Shown here: piece by piece, positions 21,341-33,391 of the stretch
Layout: the number at the start of each line of letters is the position of its first letter
Position numbering within the stretch: position 1 is the stretch's first letter
NCBI GenBank assembly: GCA_016185305.1
Contig: JACPNV010000007.1
Coordinates: forward strand, 55,931 to 119,930
Source: Actinomycetota bacterium
Lineage (GTDB): Bacteria > Actinomycetota > Acidimicrobiia > Acidimicrobiales > Acidimicrobilacustridaceae
Direction of reading: 5' to 3'
Length of the DNA: 64,000 bases
Position numbers and translations under genes: made by a program
The notes under the pieces: generated by a model
The model's database searches: none
What the model saw: the letters and a program-made list of their open reading frames with translations, nothing else
What the model was told of the DNA's origin: nothing

Positions 21341-23983
21341 GTGACCGAGCTCGCAAACCCCTACCGGCTGCCGCGGTCGGTCGTTCCGATCCGCTATGAG
21401 CTGACGCTCGAGCCCGACCTGGCCGGCGCCGCGTTTGCCGGTGAGTCGACGGCGCGCATCGAGGTGGTCGAGGAGGTCGATGCCATCGTGCTGAACGCCA
21501 TCGAGCTCGAGATCTCGTCGGCCTGGGTCAGCGGTGGTGATGGGGCGAACGGGGCGAACCGGGTCGAGGTCACCTCGATCGACCTCGACGAAGCGACCGA
21601 GCGAGCCAGGTTGGCCTTGCCGTCGGCGCTCGCGCCCGGCACCTATGACTTGCACACCGTGTTCCGGGGCGTCCTCAACGACAAGCTCAAGGGCTTCTAC
21701 CGGTCGACGTTCACCGACACCGACGGCAACGAGCAGATCATCGCCACGACCCAGATGGAGGCGACCGACGCGCGGCGAGCGTTCCCGTGCTGGGACGAGC
21801 CCGATCTGAAGGCGGTGTTCGCGGTGACCCTCGTCGTCGACGACGACCTCACCGCGCTGTCCAACGCACGCGAGATCGGCCGAGAGCCGCGCGAAGGCGG
21901 CAAGGTCGCGGTGCGCTTCGCCGACACGATGAAGATGTCGACCTACCTCGTCGCCTTCATCGTCGGGCCGCTCGACGTGACCGCGCCCGTCGACGTCGAC
22001 GGCAAGCACCTGCGCGTGGCCTACCCGAGGGGCAAGGGCCACCTGACAGACTTCGCGCTCGAGGTCGGGCGGTTCACCCTCGACTACTTCCGCGAGTACT
22101 ACGGCATCGTCTATCCGGGCGACAAGCTCGACCTCGTCGCCATCCCCGACTTCGCCTTCGGCGCGATGGAGAACCTCGGCTGCGTGACGTTCCGCGAGGT
22201 CCTCCTGCTGGTCGACCCAGAACAGGTCACCCAGCCCGAGCTGCAGAACGTCACCGACGTGATCGCGCACGAGCTGGCCCACATGTGGTTCGGCGATCTC
22301 GTGACGATGAAGTGGTGGAACGGCATCTGGCTGAACGAAGCGTTCGCCACCTTCATGGAGATGCTCGCCACCGACGCGTTCCGGCCCGAGTGGGATCGGT
22401 GGACGAGCTTCGGCCTGTCGCGCACGGCGGCGTTCGACGTCGACTCGTTGCAGACGACACGGCCGATCGAGTTCGAGGTCGTGTCGCCCGACGATGCCGA
22501 GGGCATGTTCGACATCCTCACCTACGAGAAGGGTGCCGCCGTCGTTCGCATGCTCGAGCAGTACCTCGGGGCGGACGAGTTCCGCGACGGCATCCGCCAC
22601 TACCTAGCGATCCACCAGTACGGGAACACCGAGACGACCGACCTGTGGGACGCGCTCGAGGAGTCGTCCGGCGAGCCGGTGCGGTCGATCATGGACTCGT
22701 GGATCTTCCAGGGCGGCTACCCGGTGATCGACGTCGAGCTCATCCGCGACGACCTCCGGTCCGGTGAGGGCACCGGCGCCGGCGGCATCCTGCGCCTCAC
22801 GCAGCGGCGCTACGGCTACGCCGGCGATCTCGGCGACGGCGAGCAGCCCTCGACCCGCGGCACCACCTACCAGATCCCCCTCATCTTCTCGATGAAGCAG
22901 CGACCCGATGTCGACGCCGACGGGTACATCATCTTCGAGAAGACGCTCCTCGACCAGGAGGGTGTGTCGATACCGCTCATTGAGCCGGTGGACTGGGTGC
23001 TGATCAACACCGAGGGCACCGGGTTCTACCGCGCCAGCTACTCCACCGAGCTGCTCGACGCCCTTGCTTCCCACGCCCAGGCCGACCTGTCGCCGATCGA
23101 GCGGTACGGCCTCATCGACGACGCGTGGGCGGCCGTCCTCGCCGGCGCCACGAGCGTGCCCGACTTCTTCAGGTTCGTCCAGCGGTTCGCCGACGAGACC
23201 GACCTGTCCGTGTGGCAGCGCATCATCGGCTCGTTGAACTTCCTCGACCGGCTCGTCGAGGGCGCCGACCGCGCACGGTTCCAGGGGGAGGTCCGCCGGT
23301 TGCTCGGCCCGGTGTCGGAGCGGCTGGGGTCCGAACCCGGCGAAACCGACTCGGATCGCGACAGGGAGCTGCGTGGCTCGGTGTTCGAGGCGATGGGCGT
23401 GCTCGGGGCCGACGGCAAAGCCAAGGAGGCCGCGGCGAAGCTGCTCGCGCTGGAGACCGCGAGCCCGGGAACGGTCGACCCATCGATGTTCGCGGGCGCC
23501 ATCGCGATCTCGGCGCCGGCGCTCACCCCCGAGGGCTACGACGACTTCGTGCAGCGGTTCAAGACGGCGGCGACACCCCAGGAAGAGGTGCGCTACCTGT
23601 ACGCGCTGGCCGACGCCGAGGACCCCGATCTCGTGCGGCGCACCCTCGACTTGAGCCTGACCGACGACGTTCGCACGCAGAACGCGCCGTACCTCATCCG
23701 CCGGGCCCTGACGAACCGAGCCCACGGGCTGCGTGCCTGGAAGTTCGTCGTCGACCAGTGGGACGCCGTCAACGAGCGCTTCCCGTCCAACAGCATCGTC
23801 CGCATGCTCGAAGGCGTGCGCTCGCTGCACGAGCCTTCGGTCGCTCAGACCGTCTTCGCGTTCTTCGAGACCCACGAGGTCCCCCAGGGCGACAAGATCC
23901 TCGCTCAGCACCTCGAACGCCTCGAGGTCAACGTCACGCTGCGCCATCGCGAGGCCGCCGCCTTTGCCGCGTCCCTCCGCTGA
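21341..23983 (+). CDS. pepN: M1 family aminopeptidase N
   Basis: An 880-residue zinc aminopeptidase that removes N-terminal residues from peptides in the cytoplasm. The exopeptidase motif is GAMEN (274-278). Zinc is bound by His310 and His314 of HELAH plus Glu333 in NEAF. The C-terminal half is the helical ERAP1-like domain (GTGFYRASY onward), giving the usual actinobacterial PepN length. The GTG start places PYRLPRSVVPIRYEL at the N-terminus, as in relatives. TATCCT at 21300-21305 is a possible -10 box. A 63-bp element related to one after ffh begins 12 nt after its stop. Confidence 0.93.
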   Translation: MTELANPYRLPRSVVPIRYELTLEPDLAGAAFAGESTARIEVVEEVDAIVLNAIELEISSAWVSGGDGANGANRVEVTSIDLDEATERARLALPSALAPGTYDLHTVFRGVLNDKLKGFYRSTFTDTDGNEQIIATTQMEATDARRAFPCWDEPDLKAVFAVTLVVDDDLTALSNAREIGREPREGGKVAVRFADTMKMSTYLVAFIVGPLDVTAPVDVDGKHLRVAYPRGKGHLTDFALEVGRFTLDYFREYYGIVYPGDKLDLVAIPDFAFGAMENLGCVTFREVLLLVDPEQVTQPELQNVTDVIAHELAHMWFGDLVTMKWWNGIWLNEAFATFMEMLATDAFRPEWDRWTSFGLSRTAAFDVDSLQTTRPIEFEVVSPDDAEGMFDILTYEKGAAVVRMLEQYLGADEFRDGIRHYLAIHQYGNTETTDLWDALEESSGEPVRSIMDSWIFQGGYPVIDVELIRDDLRSGEGTGAGGILRLTQRRYGYAGDLGDGEQPSTRGTTYQIPLIFSMKQRPDVDADGYIIFEKTLLDQEGVSIPLIEPVDWVLINTEGTGFYRASYSTELLDALASHAQADLSPIERYGLIDDAWAAVLAGATSVPDFFRFVQRFADETDLSVWQRIIGSLNFLDRLVEGADRARFQGEVRRLLGPVSERLGSEPGETDSDRDRELRGSVFEAMGVLGADGKAKEAAAKLLALETASPGTVDPSMFAGAIAISAPALTPEGYDDFVQRFKTAATPQEEVRYLYALADAEDPDLVRRTLDLSLTDDVRTQNAPYLIRRALTNRAHGLRAWKFVVDQWDAVNERFPSNSIVRMLEGVRSLHEPSVAQTVFAFFETHEVPQGDKILAQHLERLEVNVTLRHREAAAFAASLR

Positions 23984-23994
23984 CGACCAGCGAG

Positions 23995-24057
23995 GCGAAC
24001 TGGGCCGTGGCGCGCGCCGGAAGTGACGCGTTGGGCGGCCCGGTTCGTGGGGTGTGG
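23995..24057 (+). repeat. 63-bp element, copy 1 (after pepN)
   Basis: Matches 25688-25750 at about 50 of 63 positions without gaps; both begin at stop codon +12. AACTGGGCC (23998-24006) can pair with GGCCCGGTT (24037-24045), so it may be a shared terminator form. Confidence 0.6.
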
Positions 24058-24086
24058 TCGCTGTGACCGGTGGAGGCGGGCGCCTG

Positions 24087-24092
24087 TAGAGT
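24087..24092 (+). promoter_or_regulatory. Candidate -10 box (TAGAGT) for ffh
   Basis: TAGAGT lies 9 nt before the ffh ATG. The GGAGG between them would sit at the extreme 5' end of the transcript, giving a very short leader. Confidence 0.4.
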
Positions 24093-24101
24093 CGGAGGCT
24101 C

Positions 24102-25676
<1,575 letters not shown>

Positions 25677-25687
25677 TCCACGAGCCG

Positions 25688-25750
25688 GCGAACGGGGCCG
25701 TGGTGCGCACTGGTTGTGGCGCGGTGGGCGGCCCGGTTGGGTTCGTGTGG
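25688..25750 (+). repeat. 63-bp element, copy 2 (after ffh)
   Basis: Second copy of the element at 23995-24057, again starting 12 nt after a stop codon. AACGGGGCC and GGCCCGGTT can still pair with one mismatch. Confidence 0.6.
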
Positions 25751-25829
25751 CGATCTGGCCCCGGCGGGCGGACTTGCTCTGACGGGCCGGGTTGACGCAC
25801 GATAACGGGTCGAGTTTCTGCGCCGGCGC

Positions 25830-25931
25830 TAGTCTGCCGGCTGCCGTTGCACGGAGCCGCACGCGCTGTAGCTGCTGCTTCGCCTGGCGGCTTCGCAGCC
25901 AACGGCAACCCGAAGCCAGAAAGAGGAACCT
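25830..25931 (+). promoter_or_regulatory. rpsP promoter (-10) and structured 5' leader
   Basis: TAGTCT at 25830-25835 is a good -10 box, predicting transcription from about 25842. That base begins TGCCGTTG (25842-25849), which pairs with CAACGGCA (25900-25907); inside it AGCCGC (25855-25860) pairs with GCGGCT (25887-25892). An alternative stem, GGCTTCG (25889-25895) with CGAAGCC (25911-25917), would break both. The 90-nt leader could let the S16 operon be autoregulated. It fills most of the 255-bp gap after ffh. Confidence 0.5.
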
Positions 25932-26219
25932 GTGGTCAAGCTCCGCCTCATGCGGATGGGCAAGAAGAAGCAGCCCACCTTCCGCGTCGTCGCCGCCGAC
26001 GCCCGCTCGCCGCGCAACGGGCGCTTCATCGAGATCGTCGGCCACTACAACCCGCGCACCGATCCGTCCACGATCGTGATCGACAACGACAAGGCTGTGA
26101 AGTGGCTCGCACAAGGCGCGCAGCCAACCGAATCGGTCACCAAGCTGTTGAAGATCAGCGGCGCCTGGGAGCAGTTCGAGACGGCGAAGACCGATCGCCG
26201 CAGCAAGGCGGCTTCGTGA
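25932..26219 (+). CDS. rpsP: 30S ribosomal protein S16
   Basis: A 95-residue S16 protein, a primary assembly protein of the small ribosomal subunit. The N-terminus VKLRLMRMGKKKQPTFRVV and the following RSPRNGRFIE and GHYNPR are the family signature. The GTG start at 25932 follows an AGAGG ribosome binding site. Its TGA overlaps the GTG of khpA, so the two are translationally coupled. Confidence 0.97.
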   Translation: MVKLRLMRMGKKKQPTFRVVAADARSPRNGRFIEIVGHYNPRTDPSTIVIDNDKAVKWLAQGAQPTESVTKLLKISGAWEQFETAKTDRRSKAAS

Positions 26220-26506
26220 GCGACGTCGACACCGACGACGAGGTCGACGACCACAACCGGCTCCCCGCCGCGACCGCCACCCGGGTGCTCGAGTACCTGG
26301 TTGGTGAGATCGTCGACGACGCTGACGCGGTCCGGGTCGAGGTCGACGACAGCGACCCCCGGGTCGTGCTCAACGTGCACGTCGGCCCGGGCGACATCGG
26401 CCGCGTCATCGGCAAGCGTGGCCGCATCGCCAAGTCCATCCGCCGGGTGACGCGGGCTGCTGCCGTGAAAGACGGCGTCGAGGTCGATATCGAGTTCATC
26501 GAGTAG
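26216..26506 (+). CDS. khpA: KH-domain RNA-binding protein KhpA
   Basis: A 96-residue protein with a single KH domain. The GXXG-type loop is in VIGKRGRIAKSIR, preceded by VLNVHVGPGDIG. KhpA-type proteins bind RNA, often as heterodimers with KhpB/Jag, and influence cell division and translation. It keeps the usual place between rpsP and rimM. The acidic first 20 residues are not conserved. The GTG start at 26216 lies in a GTGA overlap with rpsP. Confidence 0.92.
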   Translation: MSDVDTDDEVDDHNRLPAATATRVLEYLVGEIVDDADAVRVEVDDSDPRVVLNVHVGPGDIGRVIGKRGRIAKSIRRVTRAAAVKDGVEVDIEFIE

Positions 26507-26597
26507 CCCGCTCGGTCGACCGATCAATCGAGAGCGAGCGAAGCGCCCGGCCTCCGAGGCGACCGCAGCCCTTCGAGAGGAGTGCGATGATGCGTGG

Positions 26598-27089
26598 GTG
26601 AACGACGAAGCCACCCCGTTGCTCGAGATCGGTCGCATCGATCGCTCCCACGGATTGCGGGGTGAGGTCCTCGTCAGCTTGATCACGAACGTCGAGGGTC
26701 GGCTCGTGCCGGGTCTCGAGCTGATCACCGATGACGGCATGCTGGTCGTCGTTCGTGCGCAGCCTCATCAGCATCGGTGGATCGTGCAGTTCGACGGCGT
26801 CTCGTCGCGCGAGGTCGCTGACGCGCTTCGGGGCACGGTCTTGCGAGCACGTGCCGCTGACGATCCCGCTGACCCCGACGCGCTCTGGGCTCATCAGGTG
26901 GTCGGGGCCGAGGTGGTCGATGTCGAGGGTACGAGCCATGGCGTCGTCGTGTCGCTCATCGGCAATCCGGCGTCGGACCTGCTCGAGCTCGAATCGGGTG
27001 CGCTCGTCCCGCTCACGTTCATCACCGGTTGGGACGGCGAGCGGCGCCTCGTGGTCGACCCGCCGGCCGGCCTGCTCGACGAGGCATGA
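26598..27089 (+). CDS. rimM: 16S rRNA processing protein RimM
   Basis: A 163-residue RimM, which helps mature the 3' domain of 16S rRNA and binds S19. The N-terminal barrel carries [16 protein letters not shown], and the C-terminal PRC-like half has [10 protein letters not shown] and PLTFITGWD. The GTG at 26598 is chosen because it places the family N-terminus within the first ten codons; the ATG at 26587 runs into a stop. Its TGA overlaps the trmD ATG. Confidence 0.93.
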   Translation: MNDEATPLLEIGRIDRSHGLRGEVLVSLITNVEGRLVPGLELITDDGMLVVVRAQPHQHRWIVQFDGVSSREVADALRGTVLRARAADDPADPDALWAHQVVGAEVVDVEGTSHGVVVSLIGNPASDLLELESGALVPLTFITGWDGERRLVVDPPAGLLDEA

Positions 27090-27772
27090 CCACGGGCCCC
27101 GCGATGCGAATCGACGTGCTCACGATCTTTCCTGGCCTGATCGAGGCGTTCGCGTGCGAGAGCTTGATCGGCCGCGCTCGCAACAACGGTCTGCTCGACC
27201 TGCGCGCGCACGACCTGCGCGACGCCACCACAGATGTGCATCGCACCGTCGACGACGCACCCTTCGGTGGGGGCGCGGGGATGATCCTCATGCCCGAGCC
27301 GATCTTCTTGACCGTTGAACGAGAGCAGCCGCCTCGGCCGCTGTTCCTCCTCGGGCCCGGTGGCCGGCAGCTCGACCAAGCCTTCGCGCGGGAGCTGGCA
27401 GCCACCGGCGCGTTCTCTCTGCTGTGCGGCCGGTACGAAGGGGTCGACGAGCGGGTTCGCCTCCACCTCGCCGACGGCGAGCTGTCCATCGGCGACTATG
27501 TGCTGGCCGGCGGCGAGGTCGCGGCGATGGTGGTGATCGAGGCCGTCACCCGGCTCGTCCCCGGTGTCATGGGCAACGCCGAGTCGGCGGGTGACGAGTC
27601 GTTCAGCCACGGCTTGCTCGAGTACCCGCAGTACACGCGGCCGGCGTCGTTCCGTGGCTGGGACGTGCCGGATGTGCTTCGCAGCGGCGACCACGGGCTT
27701 ATCGAGAGGTGGCGTCGGGCCCAGGCGCTGCGGCGCACGATGAAGGATCGGCCCGACCTGATCGAAGATTGA
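27086..27772 (+). CDS. trmD: tRNA (guanine37-N1)-methyltransferase
   Basis: A 228-residue SPOUT methyltransferase that makes m1G37 in tRNAs to prevent +1 frameshifts. The knotted SAM site is visible: [13 protein letters not shown] and [14 protein letters not shown]. The N-terminal [10 protein letters not shown] and [11 protein letters not shown] are typical. The ATG at 27086 overlaps the rimM stop (ATGA); an internal ATG at 27104 would start exactly at MRIDV and is an equal alternative. A strong hairpin follows the stop. Confidence 0.96.
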   Translation: MTTGPAMRIDVLTIFPGLIEAFACESLIGRARNNGLLDLRAHDLRDATTDVHRTVDDAPFGGGAGMILMPEPIFLTVEREQPPRPLFLLGPGGRQLDQAFARELAATGAFSLLCGRYEGVDERVRLHLADGELSIGDYVLAGGEVAAMVVIEAVTRLVPGVMGNAESAGDESFSHGLLEYPQYTRPASFRGWDVPDVLRSGDHGLIERWRRAQALRRTMKDRPDLIED

Positions 27773-27776
27773 CGAT

Positions 27777-27836
27777 CCACCGTTCTTTCGTCAGCCACCT
27801 ACGCCTGCCATGGGCCAGTGACGAAAGAACGGGTGG
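27777..27836 (+). terminator. Long hairpin after trmD
   Basis: GTTCTTTCGTCA (27782-27793) pairs perfectly with TGACGAAAGAAC (27819-27830), and CCACC (27777-27781) extends the stem with GGTGG if one G is bulged. It starts 5 nt after the trmD stop, so it probably ends the ffh-trmD transcript. No T-tract follows. Confidence 0.65.
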
Positions 27837-27859
27837 GGTGGGAGCCAGCGCGGAGCGCT

Positions 27860-27889
27860 TTGTGGACCGGTCGCGTATCCGCCTACTCT
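27860..27889 (+). promoter_or_regulatory. Candidate rplS promoter
   Basis: TTGTGG (27860-27865) and TACTCT (27884-27889) are 18 nt apart. Transcription near 27896 would give a leader of about 38 nt before the rplS ATG, consistent with rplS being transcribed separately after the trmD hairpin. Confidence 0.5.
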
Positions 27890-27933
27890 TTCGTTTCCTA
27901 CCTCGTCCCTCGGGCCTCGCCCAGGAGAGAACC

Positions 27934-28281
27934 ATGAACTCCTCGATCGACATCGTCGACATGCGCAGCCAGCGCGACGACATCCCCGACTTCGCCCAGG
28001 GCGACACCCTCAAGGTGCATGTCCGCGTGGTCGAGGGGTCCAAGGAGCGCATCCAGGTGTTCCAGGGCGTCGTCATCCGGCGCCAAGGGTCGGGCGTCCG
28101 CGAGACGTTCACGGTCCGCAAGGTGAGCTACGGCGTCGGCGTCGAGCGCACCTTCCCGCTCAACTCGCCCACGATCGCCAAGATCGAGGTCGCCACCCGC
28201 GGCGATGTCAACCGGGCCAAGCTCTACTACCTGCGCGATCGCATCGGAAAGGCTGCCAAGGTCAAAGAGAAGCGCGACTGA
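27934..28281 (+). CDS. rplS: 50S ribosomal protein L19
   Basis: A 115-residue L19, located at the interface of the ribosomal subunits. The conserved [30 protein letters not shown] and [13 protein letters not shown] [11 protein letters not shown] segments are all present. The ATG at 27934 is preceded by AGGAGAG. In many actinobacteria lepB and rnhB lie between rplS and the next gene; here both are absent and the DUF2469 gene follows after 73 nt. Confidence 0.97.
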   Translation: MNSSIDIVDMRSQRDDIPDFAQGDTLKVHVRVVEGSKERIQVFQGVVIRRQGSGVRETFTVRKVSYGVGVERTFPLNSPTIAKIEVATRGDVNRAKLYYLRDRIGKAAKVKEKRD

Positions 28282-28354
28282 TCCGCAGTTCGCGCGTCCT
28301 CGGTGCGGCGCCGCGTCGCTCCGAGGCGATCCGCTTGCCGAGAGGAACCGTTCG

Positions 28355-28750
28355 TTGGGCTCCGACGACCTGGAAAGCTACGAAGCCGACCTCCGGCTCC
28401 AGCTCTATCGCGAGTACCGCGACGTCTCGCGCATGTTCCGGTTCGTCGTCGAGACCGAGCGGGGCGTGTACCTCGCCAACGGTGTCGAGACGACATCGGT
28501 CGAGACGGGCGGCCGGCCCCGTGTCGTCCTCGACCTCACCGACGCATGGGTGTGGGACATGTACCGCCAGCACCGCTTCGTGCCCCACGTGCAGATCACC
28601 ACGTTCCGCGACGTCGCGATCGAGGAACTGGCGCACGACGACCTCGATGTTGCCAAGCGTCTCGATCTCGAGCAGAAGCCCTCCACCGGTCGCGGGCCGC
28701 AGCCCGACCAAGCCCCGCCCGACGCGCCGGAGGGGAACGCGACGCCGTGA
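28355..28750 (+). CDS. DUF2469 family protein
   Basis: A 131-residue protein of an actinobacterial family of unknown function that is nearly always found just before yraN. The hallmark LQLYREYRDVSRMFRFVVET segment and YLAN follow the start closely. I chose the TTG at 28355 because GAGGA lies about 8 nt upstream and family members begin with a short acidic stretch before DLE-YE; no ATG is available. The last 25 residues are Pro-rich and variable. Its TGA overlaps the GTG of yraN. Confidence 0.88.
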   Translation: MGSDDLESYEADLRLQLYREYRDVSRMFRFVVETERGVYLANGVETTSVETGGRPRVVLDLTDAWVWDMYRQHRFVPHVQITTFRDVAIEELAHDDLDVAKRLDLEQKPSTGRGPQPDQAPPDAPEGNATP

Positions 28751-29091
28751 CGAAGAAGCGGCAGATGCTCGGCGCGCAAGGCGAGGCGCGCACCGCGGAC
28801 TGGTACGTCGCGAACGGTTATGAGGTGCTCGACCGCAACTGGCGCTGCCGCGACGGCGAGCTCGATCTCGTGCTGCGCAAGAACCGTACGATCGTGTTCT
28901 GCGAGGTGAAGACCCGAAGCTCGGATGCCTTCGGTGTTCCCGCGGAGGCGATCACCCACGAGAAGCGCCAACGGTTGCGGCACCTCGCGGCCAAGTGGCT
29001 GGACGAGTCGCCCGTTCGTCCGCGCCAGATCCGTTTCGACGTCGCGGCGATCCTCGGCGACGACCTCGAGATCATCGAAGGCGCGTTCTGA
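28747..29091 (+). CDS. YraN family nuclease-fold protein
   Basis: A 114-residue UPF0102/YraN protein with a PD-(D/E)XK nuclease fold. The sequence shows GEARTADWYVANGYEVLDRN, then GELDLV and VFCEVKTRSS, the D-n-ExK core. Its biological role is not established; a Holliday-junction resolvase-like role has been suggested from the fold. The GTG start forms a GTGA overlap with the DUF2469 gene, so the two are coupled. Confidence 0.9.
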   Translation: MTKKRQMLGAQGEARTADWYVANGYEVLDRNWRCRDGELDLVLRKNRTIVFCEVKTRSSDAFGVPAEAITHEKRQRLRHLAAKWLDESPVRPRQIRFDVAAILGDDLEIIEGAF

Positions 29092-29125
29092 GCTCGTCGC
29101 CTGCAGATTGACCGGCACGAGCCCG

Positions 29126-30316
29126 TCAGCGGAGCACGTCCTCCAAGAAGTCGAACACCCGCTCGTCGCGAAGGCTCTGCGCCGCCGGCTCGCAGTGCCA
29201 ATCGGCTCCTTCCCCGACAGTGAACCGTTCGATCTGCTTCGCGCAAGTGAGCGCATCGAAGAGCTGTTGTGACTGGCCCGGCCAGAACTGCTCGTTGTCG
29301 GGATCGAGCACGAGCGTCGGGCATTCGATGCCCGAAACCGTCGCATCGTCGAGCGTCTGCTTGCGTGCTTCGACGTATGCATCGAACACCGACGTCACGC
29401 CGTACGGCGCGATCCGCCAGGCGAGCAGGCGCTTCCGCCCCTCGTCGGGGTCCATCGCCATGACCGCATCGAAGTCGTCCTTGTTGCCGTCGTCGAGCAA
29501 CCGGACCATGTCGGTGGGTAGGTGCATCTCCCACGAAGAGGCGACGCGCATCACGCCCGGGTCGGCAACCAGCGCGGCCAGCCGGTGCTCGAACGCGGCG
29601 GCTCGGGGAGCCCAGTACCCGCCCTGGCTGATGCCCTGGAGCGCGATCTTGTCGGGGTCGACGTCGCCCCGGGTGAGGAGGAAGTCGACGACTGGCGTCA
29701 CGACCCTCTCCCAGTCGGGCCGGAAGAACAGCTTCTGGCGATGCAGCGCGGCGCCTTGGCCCGGCCCGTCGAAGGTGATGGCGTTCCAGCCGCGCATGAC
29801 TGCTGCTCGCCCGCCCATGCTCCACTGCGATATGACCGGCCCGTCCGATCCGTTGTTGAGGATGACAGTCGGTCGTGGCTCGTTGCTGGAGCTGGGTTTG
29901 AAGAGATAGCCCGCCAGGGTGGTGCCTTCGTAGGGGATCTCGACCCGCTCGATCGGCGTCTCGAAGAGATCGACCGCCCGGTCCCAGCAGTCGCGGTGCT
30001 TCTCCCACAACGACGAGTAGCGCGTCGGGTCATCGCTGCCCGGCGCCATGGCCGACGCGTGGTCGTAGTACGTCGAGGCCCGCAGGAACCGCGATCGGGC
30101 GCTGACGTCGTGCCCGCCGCTCAACGATTCCGCGGCCAGCTTCGCCAGCCGATCGGCCGTCTTGGTCCACTCGGTGACCCACGCTTCGCCGTCACCGTCG
30201 GGGATGCGCTCGATGGTCGCCAACGTCTCGCCCACGTCGCAGATGTTGGCGTACGCGAAGCCAAGGCTCAGCAGCACGGCGAAGTGCATCCCTTCGTCCT
30301 CGTAGAACCGTCGCAC
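29126..30316 (-). CDS. FrsA-like alpha/beta hydrolase
   Basis: A 396-residue protein. A helical N-terminal region of about 125 residues precedes an alpha/beta hydrolase core with the nucleophile elbow GISQGG, an oxyanion-type NNGSDGP segment and a C-terminal LVLDPDNEQF acid segment and EGADWHCE His. This is the layout of the FrsA/2,6-dihydropseudooxynicotine hydrolase-like group, which includes C-C bond hydrolases and esterases; the substrate is unknown. The GTG start has a TAGGTT box exactly 6 nt upstream, so the mRNA is probably leaderless. Confidence 0.8.
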   Translation of the reverse strand: MRRFYEDEGMHFAVLLSLGFAYANICDVGETLATIERIPDGDGEAWVTEWTKTADRLAKLAAESLSGGHDVSARSRFLRASTYYDHASAMAPGSDDPTRYSSLWEKHRDCWDRAVDLFETPIERVEIPYEGTTLAGYLFKPSSSNEPRPTVILNNGSDGPVISQWSMGGRAAVMRGWNAITFDGPGQGAALHRQKLFFRPDWERVVTPVVDFLLTRGDVDPDKIALQGISQGGYWAPRAAAFEHRLAALVADPGVMRVASSWEMHLPTDMVRLLDDGNKDDFDAVMAMDPDEGRKRLLAWRIAPYGVTSVFDAYVEARKQTLDDATVSGIECPTLVLDPDNEQFWPGQSQQLFDALTCAKQIERFTVGEGADWHCEPAAQSLRDERVFDFLEDVLR

Positions 30317-30322
30317 GGGCGC

Positions 30323-30328
30323 AACCTA
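30323..30328 (-). promoter_or_regulatory. -10-like TAGGTT, 6 nt before hydrolase start
   Basis: TAGGTT-N6-GTG on the minus strand; fits a leaderless promoter for the FrsA-like hydrolase. Confidence 0.5.
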
Positions 30329-30386
30329 GTCGGGGCCCGAGCGCGCCCGGCTGGCGGTCGCCGCCATCTCGCCGGAGAATGTTGTC

Positions 30387-30845
30387 GTGGAACGATTGCT
30401 CCTCGCCGCCGCCCTCGTGGCCGCCGCCGTCGCCATCGCCCTGGTGTTGCAGCGTCGCCGTCCCGACTCGCCGGTGCGAGGCGGCTGGACCGTCCCTGCC
30501 CAACTCGATCGGCGCGACTTCGAGCGTCCCGACGCGCCCTGGCTCGTGGTCGTGTTCACGTCGGCCTCGTGTGATTCCTGCGGCGGCGTGCTCGAGCGGG
30601 CGGAGGCGCTGGCCAGCGATCGGGTTGCGGTGCAGAACGCGGAGGTCGGCGCTCGCCGAGATCTCCACGATCGGTACGGCATCGATGCGGTACCGACCCT
30701 CGTGGTGGCCGATGGCGAGGGCGTCGTTCGAGCTTCCTTCGTCGGGCCGGTCAACGCGACCGATCTGTGGGGCACGCTCGCGGAGCTGCGTGAGCCCGGT
30801 TCGCTGCCCCCAAGCTGCGACCACGGCAAACCTGCCAGCCCGTGA
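30387..30845 (+). CDS. Membrane-anchored thioredoxin-like protein
   Basis: A 152-residue protein. An N-terminal hydrophobic helix (residues 2-22) is followed by basic residues and a thioredoxin-fold domain with the redox motif CDSC in FTSASCDSC and the cis-Pro segment IDAVPTLVV. The positive-inside pattern puts the domain in the cytoplasm, or the helix acts as an uncleaved anchor. It might reduce disulfides or act as a thiol sensor; the partner is unknown. The GTG start has GAGAAT 6 nt upstream and no ribosome binding site. It faces ftsH convergently. Confidence 0.72.
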   Translation: MERLLLAAALVAAAVAIALVLQRRRPDSPVRGGWTVPAQLDRRDFERPDAPWLVVVFTSASCDSCGGVLERAEALASDRVAVQNAEVGARRDLHDRYGIDAVPTLVVADGEGVVRASFVGPVNATDLWGTLAELREPGSLPPSCDHGKPASP

Positions 30846-30906
30846 CGTCGACGGAACGGGAGGCAGTGAGGCTGCCCCAGCCTCTCGACGACTCGTGACG
30901 ACAGAT

Positions 30907-30920
30907 GGCGTCGCGACGCC
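30907..30920. terminator. 14-bp palindrome between convergent genes
   Basis: GGCGTCGCGACGCC is a perfect palindrome between the ends of the thioredoxin-like gene and ftsH. GAGGC/GCCTC upstream could form a second weak stem. A bidirectional terminator is plausible. Confidence 0.4.
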
Positions 30921-30942
30921 TGCCAGCGATGGTTCGCGGGTC

Positions 30943-32940
<1,998 letters not shown>

Positions 32941-32946
32941 CCCCAC

Positions 32947-32952
32947 AGCCTA
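32947..32952 (-). promoter_or_regulatory. -10-like TAGGCT, 6 nt before ftsH ATG
   Basis: TAGGCT-N6-ATG on the minus strand; predicts a leaderless ftsH mRNA and helps fix the start codon. Confidence 0.5.
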
Positions 32953-33021
32953 GAAGACGACGCGGAAAAACCCCGTCAAGCCGTTGCGCCGGCGGCGATC
33001 CGCCGGCCGCCGTAGCACGGG

Positions 33022-33249
33022 TTACGCGGTGTAAGCGAGGTCGGGGACGAGGTTGCGGCGATCGCGGAGATCCCATCCTCGTGGCACCGAGAGGTGGCCG
33101 GCGTGGCGCTTGCACAAGTCATAGGTCGACGGGTGGCTCTCCTTGGCAAGGTCGTCGAGCCAGGCGGTCGCCTCTTGGTGGTTGAACGACAACGTGGCCA
33201 CGGCGGGGTTGGAGCAGCCGGGCCGGGTGCACTGCCGACCAGTTGACAT
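33022..33249 (-). CDS. DUF3499 family protein
   Basis: A 75-residue protein of an actinobacterial family of unknown function. It has two metal-ligand-like groups, CTRPGCSNPAVATL near the start and YDLCKRHAGHLSVPRGW near the end, which probably bind zinc through Cys and His residues. The ATG at 33249 is used because TAGCAT lies 7 nt upstream and the family begins just before the first Cys. It is divergent from the CPBP protease gene; the 142-bp gap between them must hold both promoters. Confidence 0.85.
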   Translation of the reverse strand: MSTGRQCTRPGCSNPAVATLSFNHQEATAWLDDLAKESHPSTYDLCKRHAGHLSVPRGWDLRDRRNLVPDLAYTA

Positions 33250-33256
33250 GCGGCGG

Positions 33257-33262
33257 ATGCTA
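33257..33262 (-). promoter_or_regulatory. -10-like TAGCAT before DUF3499 gene
   Basis: TAGCAT-N7-ATG on the minus strand; a near-leaderless arrangement. Confidence 0.4.
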
Positions 33263-33391
33263 GCCATCCGACCAACGTGCGATGGGGATGGCTGGCGAGG
33301 CCGCGGGTTCGGGGGGCGTGGGTTCGGGAAACGCAGCCCGGCAACGGCCGCGACTTCGTGGCGCCTGAGTGGCACCACTACCTTGACAGCG

